From NCBI GenBank assembly GCA_012030735.1, contig JAAUUW010000001.1:1-62203 (forward strand): a stretch of 62,203 nt of DNA, written 5' to 3'. The first letter of the stretch is position 1; the number at the start of each line of letters is the position of its first letter. This document shows positions 50,280 to 59,570 of the stretch, in pieces. The stretch comes from Acaryochloridaceae cyanobacterium SU_2_1 (lineage in GTDB: Bacteria; Cyanobacteriota; Cyanobacteriia; Thermosynechococcales; Thermosynechococcaceae). The position numbers and the translations under genes were made by a program. The notes beneath the pieces were generated by a model. It ran no database searches, was not told the origin of the DNA, and worked only from the letters and a program-made list of their open reading frames with translations.

Positions 50280-52472
50280 ATGGATTTATTTGAGCATCAG
50301 CGACAGCAGCTTATTGAGGCTGAAGCACCTCTGGCGGCACGCCTACGACCGCGAACCTTAGATGAATTTATCGGTCAAGCAGCTATTGTGGGTCCCGGTC
50401 GATTACTGCGACGGGCCATTCAAGCCGACCAACTTTCTTCTCTAATTTTTTATGGTCCTCCTGGGACGGGTAAAACTACCCTGGCCAGCATTATTGCCAA
50501 TACGACACTGGCGCATTTTATTTCAATCAATGCTGTACTAGCGGGTGTCAAAGACATTCGCGCAGCAGTGGATGCGGCCCAAACCCTGCTAGGTCAGCGC
50601 AGTCAACGCACGATTCTCTTTGTTGATGAAGTTCACCGGTTCAATAAGTCTCAGCAAGATGCTCTTTTGCCCTGGGTTGAAAATGGAACATTGATTTTAA
50701 TTGGGGCAACCACAGAGAATCCCTATTTTGAGGTCAACAAGGCGCTCGTTAGTCGATCGCGCATTTTCCAGCTTAAGCCTTTAACCGAAAACGATTTAGA
50801 ACAGGTTGCCCATCGAGCTTTAAGGGATAAAGAACAGGGGTATGGACAAAAAGAGATTGAGCTAGTTGCTGATGCAATGGCGCATTTAATTAATGTTGCC
50901 AATGGCGATGCTCGTGCGCTGCTTAATGCCCTAGAGCTAGCAGTGGAAACAACAGAGCCAGATCCAGAGGGGAAGATTCAGATTACCTTGGCGATCGCAG
51001 AAGCCTCTATTCAACGACGCGCCATTCTATACGACAAAGAAGGCGATGCTCATTTTGATACCATCAGCGCCTTCATCAAAAGCATGCGCGGGTCTGATCC
51101 TGATGCAGCGCTCTACTGGTTAGCCCGTATGGTTTATGCCGGGGAGGATCCGCATTATATCCTGCGCCGGATGGTGATTTTTGCCAGCGAAGATGTGGGT
51201 CTTGCTGATCCGCAGGCGGTGGGGGTGGTGATGGCCTGCGCTCAAGCTTTTGATCGTGTGGGTTTACCGGAGGGGCAGTATCCCTTAGCTCAATCGGCTT
51301 TATATCTAGCAGCAGCTCCAAAATCTAATAGTGTGTTGGGCTATTTTGATGCGCTCTCGGCGGTGGAGAAAGAGCGAGAGATGGAGGTGCCCAATCCACT
51401 CAAAGATGGCAGTCGCGATGTCCGAAGGTCGGTCGGAGGCCAGGGCGCGAACTACAAATATCCCCATGCCTACCGCGATCACTGGGTTGCCCAGCAGTAC
51501 TTGCCTGACAACCTCCAGGGGCAGGTGTTCTATCTGCCCTCTGATCAAGGCTGGGAAGCTGGAATTGCAGCGCAGGTTCTACGACGGCGAGAGGCTCAGC
51601 TTGATCCGGGGGAGTCAATGTCGGACTTGGTGAGCTATGGCCCCGTCAATCATGCTCAGGAACGGTGGCTGCAAAGAACGATTGGACAGGCGGGAGACCA
51701 TGCGGCAGAGGTGCGCGATCGCATCTTCAGCCTCACAAAACTCCAGCGTCACCATGTGGTCTTGGATTTACAGGCCAGAACCGGACTGCTCACCTGGGAA
51801 GCGTTGCGCCAAGTTCCGGAAGGCAGCGTCTATGCCTGTGTTGACAGTGAGCAAGCCGCCCAAGATTTGAAAACACAGGCCAGTCAATTATCTGAGCTAC
51901 AGCGGCCGATCCTTGTTCAGGCCGATCTGTTGAATCTGAAGTCTGCGCTGGCAGATCAAGCCTTCGATGCTATTTTGGGTCGCAATATTTTGATGGGTCA
52001 TAGGCAGCAATCGGAAATTGCAGCACAGTTGGTTTCTCTGCTACAACCCACGGGCCGGATCATTCTGGCGGAGAACGTTCCCAGTCAGAGTCAGCGTCTT
52101 TATGAGCTGGTGGATTTGCCCAAGGAACCGGGGCTATACGATCGGTGGGTGGCGGCGGAAGAGAGTCTCTATAATGTGGGTGATTTGGCGGCTACTCCTG
52201 AGGGGTTAGAGCAAGTTTTTAATGCCTTGGATTTTCAGGTCACGATTGATCTAGAAGAAAGCAGCTTTGAGCTGTATGTGACGCCGAAGTTGCTGGAGCG
52301 GTGGTTTTCTTCGAGGGCTGAGCGGCTGTCCTATCGAGATCGGTTGCTGGAGCATTTATCTGAGGGGGAAGTGGGGGAGGTGCGATCGCAAATGACCCAA
52401 CAGCTCCTCCACCAAACCGTCACTTGGAATACTCAGATTGCCTATATTTCTGCTGTTTATGCAGCAAAGTAG
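50280..52472 (+). CDS. rarA: RarA-type AAA+ ATPase fused to a methyltransferase-like domain
   Basis: 730 residues. The first 430 are RarA/MgsA: Walker A YGPPGTGKTT (58-67), Walker B ILFVDEVHRFNKSQQDALL, sensor 1 LIGATTENPYFEVNKALVSR and the helical collar. RarA acts at stalled replication forks. From about 440 to 730 comes an additional Rossmann-like domain (HHVVLDLQARTGLLTWEAL) resembling SAM-dependent methyltransferases, but with the glycine loop altered. The fusion is known in cyanobacteria; the function of the second half is not. Codon use is continuous across the junction. Confidence 0.9.
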   Translation: MDLFEHQRQQLIEAEAPLAARLRPRTLDEFIGQAAIVGPGRLLRRAIQADQLSSLIFYGPPGTGKTTLASIIANTTLAHFISINAVLAGVKDIRAAVDAAQTLLGQRSQRTILFVDEVHRFNKSQQDALLPWVENGTLILIGATTENPYFEVNKALVSRSRIFQLKPLTENDLEQVAHRALRDKEQGYGQKEIELVADAMAHLINVANGDARALLNALELAVETTEPDPEGKIQITLAIAEASIQRRAILYDKEGDAHFDTISAFIKSMRGSDPDAALYWLARMVYAGEDPHYILRRMVIFASEDVGLADPQAVGVVMACAQAFDRVGLPEGQYPLAQSALYLAAAPKSNSVLGYFDALSAVEKEREMEVPNPLKDGSRDVRRSVGGQGANYKYPHAYRDHWVAQQYLPDNLQGQVFYLPSDQGWEAGIAAQVLRRREAQLDPGESMSDLVSYGPVNHAQERWLQRTIGQAGDHAAEVRDRIFSLTKLQRHHVVLDLQARTGLLTWEALRQVPEGSVYACVDSEQAAQDLKTQASQLSELQRPILVQADLLNLKSALADQAFDAILGRNILMGHRQQSEIAAQLVSLLQPTGRIILAENVPSQSQRLYELVDLPKEPGLYDRWVAAEESLYNVGDLAATPEGLEQVFNALDFQVTIDLEESSFELYVTPKLLERWFSSRAERLSYRDRLLEHLSEGEVGEVRSQMTQQLLHQTVTWNTQIAYISAVYAAK

Positions 52473-52517
52473 AATAATAGGGCACCGACTCAACATCAAT
52501 CTGGTTGGGTGTTTGAT

Positions 52518-52547
52518 TCTAGGGGCGAGTTATCGATGGCCCCTAGA
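52518..52547. terminator. Hairpin between convergent rarA and COP23 genes
   Basis: TCTAGGGGC (52518-52526) pairs perfectly with GCCCCTAGA (52539-52547) around a 12-base loop. It lies 46 bases after the rarA stop and before the end of the COP23 gene, so it could end transcription from either side. No T tract. Confidence 0.5.
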
Positions 52548-52660
52548 AATTCGAAAGCAAAACCGACCAATCCATTGCCTCTAGGTATTTTCCTAAGTTC
52601 AGTTGATCCCCCGCTGTTTTTAGATCTTCGGTGATGCCTTTACCCCAGATCTTTGAGTGA

Positions 52661-53320
52661 CTAGGGAGAGGGAGTCACCTCTTCAAGAGCAGAGGTTTCA
52701 GGTCCAGAGACAGGCACCCTCTCATTCAATAAGCGTTCGACATCAATGACCTCTTTTGTCTGAGGTCCACGGCGAATACTAGTTTTATAATTAAATAACT
52801 GGCGCAATACCTGCGTGGGCTGATCTCTAGCTTCAAGCGTAATGAGTAAGCCTTGATCAATGCAATCGCCAGATTTGCCAGAAACGCAAATCACATTATA
52901 GTTATTCAAATTTCCTGTAGAGATGAATTGAAGCAATTTTTGATCAGAGAAAGTTTGGAATCGTTGCGTTACCGTGGAACAGCGCACGGCAGGTGACCAT
53001 CGCGCCCCAAAATAGTTACTTTCCCAAACAATCAGCTCAATCATGCCGCGCTCTGTATGGGCTACGGTTGATAACTTATTTGCCTCGCTTTTACATTCGT
53101 ACCGAATTTTAGGCTTGATGGGTTGATCTGGCGAAAGACCTGGCTGCAGCTGAGGAGAGGTTGCACTTCTCCCCGGCACAGTCGTAGGCAAAATAGGTGT
53201 GATTTGTTCGGCTGTACTGAAAGGTTCAGCCGAGACAGAGGAGATATTGACCGCTTGAGTTATGCCTGCAATGAGCAAGGAGGACGCGAACAGAACTCTA
53301 GAGAAATAATTCATTGTCAT
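52661..53320 (-). CDS. COP23-domain secreted protein
   Basis: 219 residues. A signal peptide (about 1-31, cut near VSA) is followed by a Pro/Gln-rich linker and a COP23-like domain: RYECKSEANKLSTVAHTERG, ELIVWESNYFGARWSP and VRCSTVTQRFQ, with a cysteine set probably forming disulfides. COP23 was found as a circadian-oscillating cyanobacterial membrane protein; role unknown. It precedes nothing on its strand but the neighbouring kinase lies upstream. Confidence 0.82.
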   Translation of the reverse strand: MTMNYFSRVLFASSLLIAGITQAVNISSVSAEPFSTAEQITPILPTTVPGRSATSPQLQPGLSPDQPIKPKIRYECKSEANKLSTVAHTERGMIELIVWESNYFGARWSPAVRCSTVTQRFQTFSDQKLLQFISTGNLNNYNVICVSGKSGDCIDQGLLITLEARDQPTQVLRQLFNYKTSIRRGPQTKEVIDVERLLNERVPVSGPETSALEEVTPSP

Positions 53321-53418
53321 ACCTTTTTGTTATCACTAAAAAATCACTGACAGATCAAGCGCTAGTGTTTGAGCAGCAAACACATCATCAAAGGGCTGAT
53401 GGGTGTCGACCAAAGACC

Positions 53419-55398
53419 TTACTGTGTGCATAAGGGGCCTGGGCAAACATTCACAACTTCCTTCTGAGGGGGAGGCGGGGGTTGATAAGCTGGGGCTGGT
53501 TGCTGATAAGCTGGGGGTTGGTAGGCTGGGGCTGGTTGCTGATAAGCCGGGGCTGGTTCATAAACGGGACTATCGGGTGTAGAACTCCAGGTTGGGGCGG
53601 CTGCGGTTTGGGAGGGTGGTTGCCACTCTGGTTGGGGCGCTGGCCGATTGGCGATCGCAACTTCTGCCTCTTTTTGAACTTGATCGGCTACTTTCTTCCA
53701 ATATTCTGGGGCTTTGATTTGCTTAGTGGTTGCGATCGCATCCTCAGCCCGTCCTTCTTTCAAGGCTTTTTTGGCTGTGTCTATCTTTTTCTGATTGGCA
53801 TTATGTTTGTCTTGCCATTTTTTCGCTTCCAAAGTAGCTTGGGGTTTAATCAGACTCGACTGAGGAATGTGCTCCACCGAGGCCATCGCCTGTTTTAAAT
53901 TACCGTTGACCTCGTAATCACGTCGAGCATTTTGAAGCAAACGGGTTGACCAGTCACTTAATTTCTCTTGAGCCTGAAAATGATAGGTGCTTTGATCAGA
54001 AACCTTGGCCACCATTTGCACCGCATCTCCAAACTTCTTTTGAGCTGCCATTTGGTTAGCCTGCTCTAAATAGCACTTAGACAAAGGATTGAGTAACTGT
54101 TGACGAGAAGAAGTAAGGCTAGCGAGGGCTGATTCTCCCTTGTTAATACATTCAGAATATTTTTGTTGTCCATAGAGTTGATTCAGTTCGGCGGTCATGC
54201 GCCCCAGCTCGTTTGGCCTTTCTAACAGAAAAAATACCCCAGCTCCAGCACCTAAAAGAATTGTGGTGGGGAGCAACAGCCTCAGCGCAGTCCGCCGCCA
54301 TCGGGGCTGATGCTCTGCGCCATCGGCAGGGACCCGCAGTGTTTCTTGCTCTAACTGGACAGCCGTCTGAACATCAGTCTTCTTCAGCGCTGCTGCACTG
54401 GGGTCTGGCCAAGAATCTTGAACCTGGAAGATAGTAGCTAGTTCAGGTTTAGTCCCTTGCGAGTCATTTTTCACTGAAACAGCAACCGCTGGATCTGAGA
54501 TAGCAGGAGCAGCAACTTTAGCCTGGCTGATCTGCACTTGAGTGTCAGTTCCTGCTATTTCTGGAGCAGATTGAAGGGTTAATTTCGCTAAATCCGCTAA
54601 GACATCTGCTGCTGATTGATAGCGTTTACGGTAATCCCGCTGCACCATCTTGCTCAAAATCTCAGCTAGGACAGGATTAACCTCGGCATGATCTTCCCAG
54701 ATGATTTCATCTTCGAGGCTGCGCTCAAAAGTAATGGGCCTAATTCCTGTTAAACCATAGATGCCAATGGCACCCAGCGCATAAATATCGCTACTAAAAT
54801 GAGGCTTGCCTCGGATTTGCTCATCAGGCATATATCCTGGGGTGCCGACGGCAATGGTTGTCTCCACCAATTGAGTTTTACCTTGGTTGCGGCTAATTTC
54901 TTTCACTGCACCAAAGTCCAACAAAAAAACAGCTTGATCGGGCAATCGTCGAATTAAGTTGTCGGGCTTAATATCCCGATGAATGACACCTAGGCCATGG
55001 ACAAACTGAAGAATCTTTAAGCATTCCTCAAGAAAGGCTTGAACCTTAGATTGGGGCCAGCGCTTATCGTGACTGAGTTCTTTAGAGATGGAGGTTCCAT
55101 CAATGAATTCTTGTACTAAGAAGAAGTCTTGGTCTGATTCAAAATATGACAACAGATTAGGAATACGAGGATGGTTACCCAAACTGCCTAAAATTCTAGC
55201 TTCTTGCTCAAATAATCGTCGCGCAATTTTGAGAAAGGCTGGATCATTGGAATCAGGCTTGAGCTGCTTGATAACACATTTAGAACTTTCTGAAAGATAG
55301 GTGTCTTGGGCTAGATAAGTAGTCCCAAAGGCACCCTTCGCTAAAGTGTCCAGTACATGATATCTATATGCAATAACTTTGTCTGACATTTTAGCCAT
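53419..55398 (-). CDS. Membrane-anchored Ser/Thr protein kinase
   Basis: 659 residues. The eukaryotic-type kinase domain (about 10-275) has the P loop LAKGAFGTTY, VAIK-type Lys in CVIKQLKP, HRDIKPDN and DFGAVKE. A hydrophobic segment (about 369-392) anchors it, followed by a helical region with repeats. The last 70 residues are Pro/Gln/Tyr-rich with imperfect PAYQQPAPAYQPP units, ending VNVCPGPLCTQ. An outside C-terminal sensor and an inside kinase are expected. Target proteins cannot be read from the sequence. Confidence 0.92.
   Translation of the reverse strand: MAKMSDKVIAYRYHVLDTLAKGAFGTTYLAQDTYLSESSKCVIKQLKPDSNDPAFLKIARRLFEQEARILGSLGNHPRIPNLLSYFESDQDFFLVQEFIDGTSISKELSHDKRWPQSKVQAFLEECLKILQFVHGLGVIHRDIKPDNLIRRLPDQAVFLLDFGAVKEISRNQGKTQLVETTIAVGTPGYMPDEQIRGKPHFSSDIYALGAIGIYGLTGIRPITFERSLEDEIIWEDHAEVNPVLAEILSKMVQRDYRKRYQSAADVLADLAKLTLQSAPEIAGTDTQVQISQAKVAAPAISDPAVAVSVKNDSQGTKPELATIFQVQDSWPDPSAAALKKTDVQTAVQLEQETLRVPADGAEHQPRWRRTALRLLLPTTILLGAGAGVFFLLERPNELGRMTAELNQLYGQQKYSECINKGESALASLTSSRQQLLNPLSKCYLEQANQMAAQKKFGDAVQMVAKVSDQSTYHFQAQEKLSDWSTRLLQNARRDYEVNGNLKQAMASVEHIPQSSLIKPQATLEAKKWQDKHNANQKKIDTAKKALKEGRAEDAIATTKQIKAPEYWKKVADQVQKEAEVAIANRPAPQPEWQPPSQTAAAPTWSSTPDSPVYEPAPAYQQPAPAYQPPAYQQPAPAYQPPPPPQKEVVNVCPGPLCTQ
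53484..53560 (-). repeat. Imperfect Pro-rich repeat inside the kinase gene
   Basis: Units of about 21-39 bases (AGCTGGGGCTGGTTGCTGAT and variants) repeated three to four times, encoding PAYQQP/APAYQPP. They could vary in copy number by slippage. Confidence 0.7.
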
Positions 55399-55870
55399 TA
55401 ACCCAATACCTTACGCCCCATGAGCTGATTCTTTTCTAAATTTGGAACCATTTTATACCCATTGTCTTTTATGCTACTAAGCGATGTGTTAAACGTCCAG
55501 TTAAAATCAAGCTTGCTGAACTTAATCTTAAGCATATATAAATATTTTTATAATTATTGCTGACAACAGGCTTAGTGTCTCTGAAATGCTTTTCTAATAG
55601 TAGAGTGTCGATAAATATAGATTTCGCTGCAAGTTCAATAAATTATGCATTTTTTACACAAAACTTAAATATCTGCGATCAGCTCACCACTCTCACTGAC
55701 AAGTTATGACTCTATTTAGAATAGAGCTTTAGAAATCATGTTGTCAGCCTTAGATGATTTTATCGCTGTCAGGAACTGAGGATCCTTTGACTTCGATTGA
55801 GGGAGAAATTTTTGCGGCCAACAATTTATTTTTCTTGATCACGTAAACACCCTAAAATTTGGCGTTCTCC
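55399..55870. other. AT-rich intergenic region upstream of the kinase
   Basis: About 470 bases between the kinase start and the end of cbiT, both on the minus strand. AT-rich at 55440-55660, consistent with a promoter for the kinase. No gene or known RNA seen. Confidence 0.45.
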
Positions 55871-56470
55871 CTAGAGTTTCTCGCCACTGAGGATAAAGAT
55901 GGGATCGACGGCGGCAAAGGTCTGGCGTCGGCCTCGATTCTCGAGGCGATTGATCACAGATTGCACCACTTCAATATTCCGAACATGGAGTTTGGCAAAG
56001 GTTTCGGAAATGATGTAGAGACTTTCTAAGCTTGAGGCTGTGGCAACGATTCGGCCAGTGGTATCTAAATAGTCCCAAGCGCTGGTTAGAATGGCTTGGA
56101 TCGGGTGGCCGCCTTCGATGCAAATGCGGTTGGGAAGGTGATCTATCTTTTTGAGGCAGTTTGGTGCGCTCCCTTGAATAATCAAGACATTCTTCACGGC
56201 AAAGCGATCGCAATTGCTTTGAATTAAATTGACCACTTCTTCATCTCGCTCAATCGCCACAATCTGCCCTTGAGGACACAGTAATCCAGTCTCTACAGGA
56301 ATGGTGCCAGTTCCAGCGCCAATATCCCACAAGACCGTATTGGGTAACAGCCGTAATTGCGAAATCAACAGCAACCGCGTATCTCGCTGGGTCATGGGGA
56401 TGCCAGGGAGCCGTTCAAACAACTCATCAGGAACGCCAGGACTAATATAGGGCCAGAGGGGAGAAGACAT
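55871..56470 (-). CDS. cbiT: Cobalt-precorrin-6B C15-methyltransferase (CbiT-like)
   Basis: 199 residues, single-domain SAM methyltransferase. The stretch GIPMTQRDTRLLLISQLRL, SAM loop WDIGAGTGTIPVE (near 50-61), AIERDEEVV and IEGGHPIQAI are CbiT signatures. The same reaction is already encoded by the C-terminal half of cobL in this window. It is about 27 kb away from the other cobalamin genes, so it may have a distinct role or be a paralogue of looser function. Confidence 0.85.
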   Translation of the reverse strand: MSSPLWPYISPGVPDELFERLPGIPMTQRDTRLLLISQLRLLPNTVLWDIGAGTGTIPVETGLLCPQGQIVAIERDEEVVNLIQSNCDRFAVKNVLIIQGSAPNCLKKIDHLPNRICIEGGHPIQAILTSAWDYLDTTGRIVATASSLESLYIISETFAKLHVRNIEVVQSVINRLENRGRRQTFAAVDPIFILSGEKL

Positions 56471-56630
56471 AAATTTTTGGCGATGCTGATAGGTAAGGAT
56501 TTAGGTCTGAGGCTTTAGTGGTGCGGAAAAGCCGTAAAAGGCTTCCCAGTAGGGAATACTGCAATTCATCAGAAGGGACAAAGAGGAGCATTCAATGTGA
56601 TGCTTAATTTCCCCAACACAAAGCAAAACC

Positions 56631-56771
56631 ATGTCACCCCCTCAACTCTATCGTCAACTGCAAACTCAACTGCTGTCAATGGATCACCCCCAACTGGTTT
56701 CGGGCTTTGATCTTGTTGACCTGAAATATTGCCTGTTAAACCTATGTTGGGCATTGAAGGGCCACAAGTAA
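56631..56771 (+). pseudogene. Short frame before the transposase remnant
   Basis: 46 residues starting MSPPQLYRQLQTQLLSM. It overlaps the start of the next frame in another phase. It looks like decayed coding DNA, maybe part of the same insertion element, but I cannot identify it. Confidence 0.25.
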
Positions 56772-56986
56772 CAATAGAAATGACCATAGACATCAGCCCT
56801 TCGATGCTTACCAGTGAAGAGAACACCCAACAAAGCCTGAAGGAAGGGAGGTGTCTGGCAAGGGCAGCGGCCCTGAAGTATTTAGAGACAGACGGGAGTG
56901 CCATTGAGATAGCTGGAGAAGTGATGTGCACGAAAGGAGAGCAACCCAAAGGGTATCAAAGCCCCTACGGAAAAGTGCTTCCCTGA
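56744..56986 (+). pseudogene. Fragment resembling the N terminus of an ISKra4-type transposase
   Basis: 80 residues from ATG 56744. The stretch VTIEMTIDISPSMLTSEEN, then ALKYLETDGSAIEIAG and PKGYQSPYGKV, follows the opening of cyanobacterial ISKra4-family transposases (a DTDG-like step then a YxTPYG step). The rest of the transposase (about 350 residues) is absent, the frame ends 5 residues after. It lies beside a tRNA gene, a frequent insertion location. Confidence 0.4.
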
Positions 56987-57112
56987 ACGTCTATCTGACT
57001 CAGCCAATAGGGGTAGCTGAAGAGAGCCCAGAGGTTGATAGGATAGCGGCCACACACTATATCGAGATCACGATCCGTGGTTTTTGGCGTGCTTGCTGAA
57101 CACTAGAAACAA

Positions 57113-57186
57113 TCGGGATGACAGGATTCGAACCTGCGGCATCCTGCTCCCAAAGCAGGCGCGCTACCAAGCTGCGCTACATCCCG
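57113..57186 (-). tRNA. tRNA-Pro (anticodon TGG)
   Basis: Complete cloverleaf on the minus strand: acceptor CGGGATG/CATCCCG, D arm GCGC-GCGC, anticodon stem CCTGC/GCAGG around TTTGGGA with anticodon TGG, variable region, T arm GCAGG/CCTGT with TTCGAAT, discriminator A. No encoded CCA, as is usual in cyanobacteria. It lies 50 bases downstream of the end of mnmG. Confidence 0.97.
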
Positions 57187-57236
57187 TTTATGCCTACGCT
57201 GGGGTAAGGCTTTTACATGGTATCACAGGCGTAAGG

Positions 57237-59198
57237 CTAGCTTGTGGTTCTGCCCAAGTCTTTGTTGGTCAAAACAGACCGAGTAGCATCCCTGGCTGTT
57301 ATCGATAGGCGGGTCAATGTTTCTAAGTACAGTAATAGGGCATTGATATCGGCAGGGTTGACCCCACCAATTCGGGAGGCTTGGCCGAGGGTTAAGGGTT
57401 GGACCTGGGCGAGTTTTTCTCGGGCTTCCATAGACAGAGTTTTGATGCCTGCATAGTCAAGATCTTGGGGTAACTTCCGGTATTCTTGGCGGGCAACTTG
57501 ATCGATCTGTCGCTGTTGCCGTTGAATATAGCCCGCATACTTAATTTCAATTTCAACCCCTTCCTTCTCTGCCTGATTGAGGCTCACTATGCCGAGGCCG
57601 CATTGCTCTAAATGACTATAGTGAACCTGAGGGCGCCGCAGGAAGTCTGCCAGTGAAACGGCACCTTTAATCCCTTGACCTGTCGCTGTGATCAGGGTCT
57701 GACCTGCAGCTTCTTGTTCCTTAATTCGTGTGTTTTGCAGTCGTTGAATTTCTGTTTGTATCCGGGCTTGTTTGTCTGTAAATAATTGCCAGCGGCGATC
57801 ATCAATTAAACCGACCTCACGACCTAAGGGCGTGAGCCGCCGATCGGCATTGTCCGAGCGCAAGAGCAATCGGTACTCTGAACGACCAGTTAACATCCGA
57901 TAGGGTTCGCGTAGATCCTTGGTGCATAGATCATCAATTAACGTCCCAATATAGCTTTCAGACCGAGCAAAGATGATCATCTCTTGCTGTTTGACAAAAC
58001 GGGCGGCATTAATTCCAGCGACAATGCCTTGGGCTGCGGCTTCTTCATAGCCAGTGGTGCCATTGATTTGACCAGCACAAAATAGCCCTTCGATGCGCTT
58101 GGTCATCAGGGTGGGATAACATTGGGTGGCCGGTAAATAGTCATATTCCACCGCATAGGCTGGCCGCAACATAGCGCATTGTTCCAGGCCGGGTAGGGAG
58201 CGTAGCAGTTGCAGCTGTAAGCTCTCAGGTAAGCCTGTGGAGAAGCCTTGAATATAAAGCTCAGGAATATCTCGGCCTTCGGGTTCGATAAAAATCTGAT
58301 GGCTTGCCTTATCGGCGAAGCGCACAATTTTATCTTCGATGCTGGGACAGTAACGGGGACCCTTGGCGTCTACCCAACCCCCATAGACCGGGGAAAGGTG
58401 CAAGTTATCTTGGATCAACTGATGGGTCGCAGGGGTAGTGTGGGTAATGTAGCAGTTCATTTGCTCTCGCTCGACCCACAGGGCTGGATCAAAACTGAAC
58501 CAGCGCACCTGCTCATCGGGTGGTTGAGGCTCCATGGCGCTATAGTTTACGGACCGCTTATCGACTCTTGCCGGGGTGCCTGTTTTTAAGCGACCTGTTT
58601 CAAACCCCAAGCGATTAAGGGTGGCCGTTAGTCCTTCGGCGGCAAATTCTCCAGCCCGACCCGCAGGCATGGATTTATTGCCTACCCAAATGCGGCCTCC
58701 TAAGAAGGTTCCTGTTGTGAGGATGACGGTTTGGCAACGGAAGGCCACCCCAAAGTAGGTTTCTACCCCCACCACTTGATTTTGGTTGCCCAAAACTAAA
58801 TCGGTTACCATCCCTTCTCTTACGGTTAGGTGGGGCTGGTTCTCGACGATGGTTTTCATGACGGCAGCATATTCGCGCTTGTCTGTTTGGGCGCGTAAAG
58901 CCCAGACTGCGGGTCCGCGAGAATTATTGAGTAAGCGCTTTTGTAAATAGGTGCGATCGGCCATTTTGCCGATTTCACCTCCAAGGGCGTCGACTTCATG
59001 GGTTAATTGTGATTTAGCTGGAGCCCCTACGGCTGGGTTGCAGGGTTGCCAGGCAATTTTGTCTAAGTTGAGGGTGAGCAGTAGGGTGTGACAGCCGAGG
59101 CGGGCTGTCGCTAAGGCAGCTTCACAACCCGCATGTCCTGCGCCGACGACAATGACATCGAATTCGTCTAGAAATTCTACTCTGTTGGTAAGGGTCAT
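57237..59198 (-). CDS. mnmG: tRNA uridine 5-carboxymethylaminomethyl modification enzyme MnmG
   Basis: 653-residue FAD protein (GidA) that with MnmE modifies the wobble U34 of several tRNAs. FAD loop [19 protein letters not shown] (17-35), [25 protein letters not shown] and [19 protein letters not shown] are conserved, and the C-terminal helical domain ends at 57237. The start is ATG 59198. Normal length, no anomaly. Confidence 0.97.
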   Translation of the reverse strand: MTLTNRVEFLDEFDVIVVGAGHAGCEAALATARLGCHTLLLTLNLDKIAWQPCNPAVGAPAKSQLTHEVDALGGEIGKMADRTYLQKRLLNNSRGPAVWALRAQTDKREYAAVMKTIVENQPHLTVREGMVTDLVLGNQNQVVGVETYFGVAFRCQTVILTTGTFLGGRIWVGNKSMPAGRAGEFAAEGLTATLNRLGFETGRLKTGTPARVDKRSVNYSAMEPQPPDEQVRWFSFDPALWVEREQMNCYITHTTPATHQLIQDNLHLSPVYGGWVDAKGPRYCPSIEDKIVRFADKASHQIFIEPEGRDIPELYIQGFSTGLPESLQLQLLRSLPGLEQCAMLRPAYAVEYDYLPATQCYPTLMTKRIEGLFCAGQINGTTGYEEAAAQGIVAGINAARFVKQQEMIIFARSESYIGTLIDDLCTKDLREPYRMLTGRSEYRLLLRSDNADRRLTPLGREVGLIDDRRWQLFTDKQARIQTEIQRLQNTRIKEQEAAGQTLITATGQGIKGAVSLADFLRRPQVHYSHLEQCGLGIVSLNQAEKEGVEIEIKYAGYIQRQQRQIDQVARQEYRKLPQDLDYAGIKTLSMEAREKLAQVQPLTLGQASRIGGVNPADINALLLYLETLTRLSITARDATRSVLTNKDLGRTTS

Positions 59199-59570
59199 GG
59201 TGTGGGGGACATACTATGGTTGGTGGACTGAATAGAGTTTGCTTCTACTCCCTATTGCGTTGCTGAAGCTAGCACTGAATCCAAGGTCTATATCACGATT
59301 TTAGTCGTTATTATTCACTAGCACAGAGGGACATGAGATTGTAAGCATTGGGGGTTCTATTTTTATAAGTGAGATGGTGTATGTGCCTGGGCTTGAAAGC
59401 TACTTTTGTCTAGGCGGCAATGTCTAATGCTAAGGGGGTAATGACCGATCCAAGGGAGAACAGTTCTATTCTTACAATGGGGAATATCCAGTTCGACTTT
59501 GGCCTCCGATGATAGGACATTGTGATCTGGGTAGGATGTTGCTGATCTAAGAGGGAGAAGGTTTAGCGAG
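59199..59570. other. Divergent intergenic region before clpB
   Basis: About 370 bases between the starts of mnmG and clpB. I looked for a CIRCE inverted repeat (TTAGCACTC-N9-GAGTGCTAA) and found none. AGGGAGAAGG just before the clpB ATG can serve as a ribosome binding site. Confidence 0.5.

Larger units (their letters stand above)
56471..57112. other. Region with transposase remnant between cbiT and tRNA-Pro
   Basis: About 640 bases with two overlapping short plus-strand frames described separately. The rest shows nothing recognisable. No complete transposase or terminal inverted repeats could be found by eye. Confidence 0.4.

Noticed and set aside
53482-53898. 138-codon plus-strand frame opposite the kinase tail
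   Set aside because: Its Gly/Trp-rich product is the mirror of the Pro-rich repeat in the kinase.
56569-56949. 126-codon minus-strand frame before tRNA-Pro
   Set aside because: Overlaps the transposase-like fragment on the other strand, which has the more protein-like sequence.
59199-59570. CIRCE heat-shock element before clpB
   Set aside because: TAGCACT occurs once but its inverted partner nine bases away does not.
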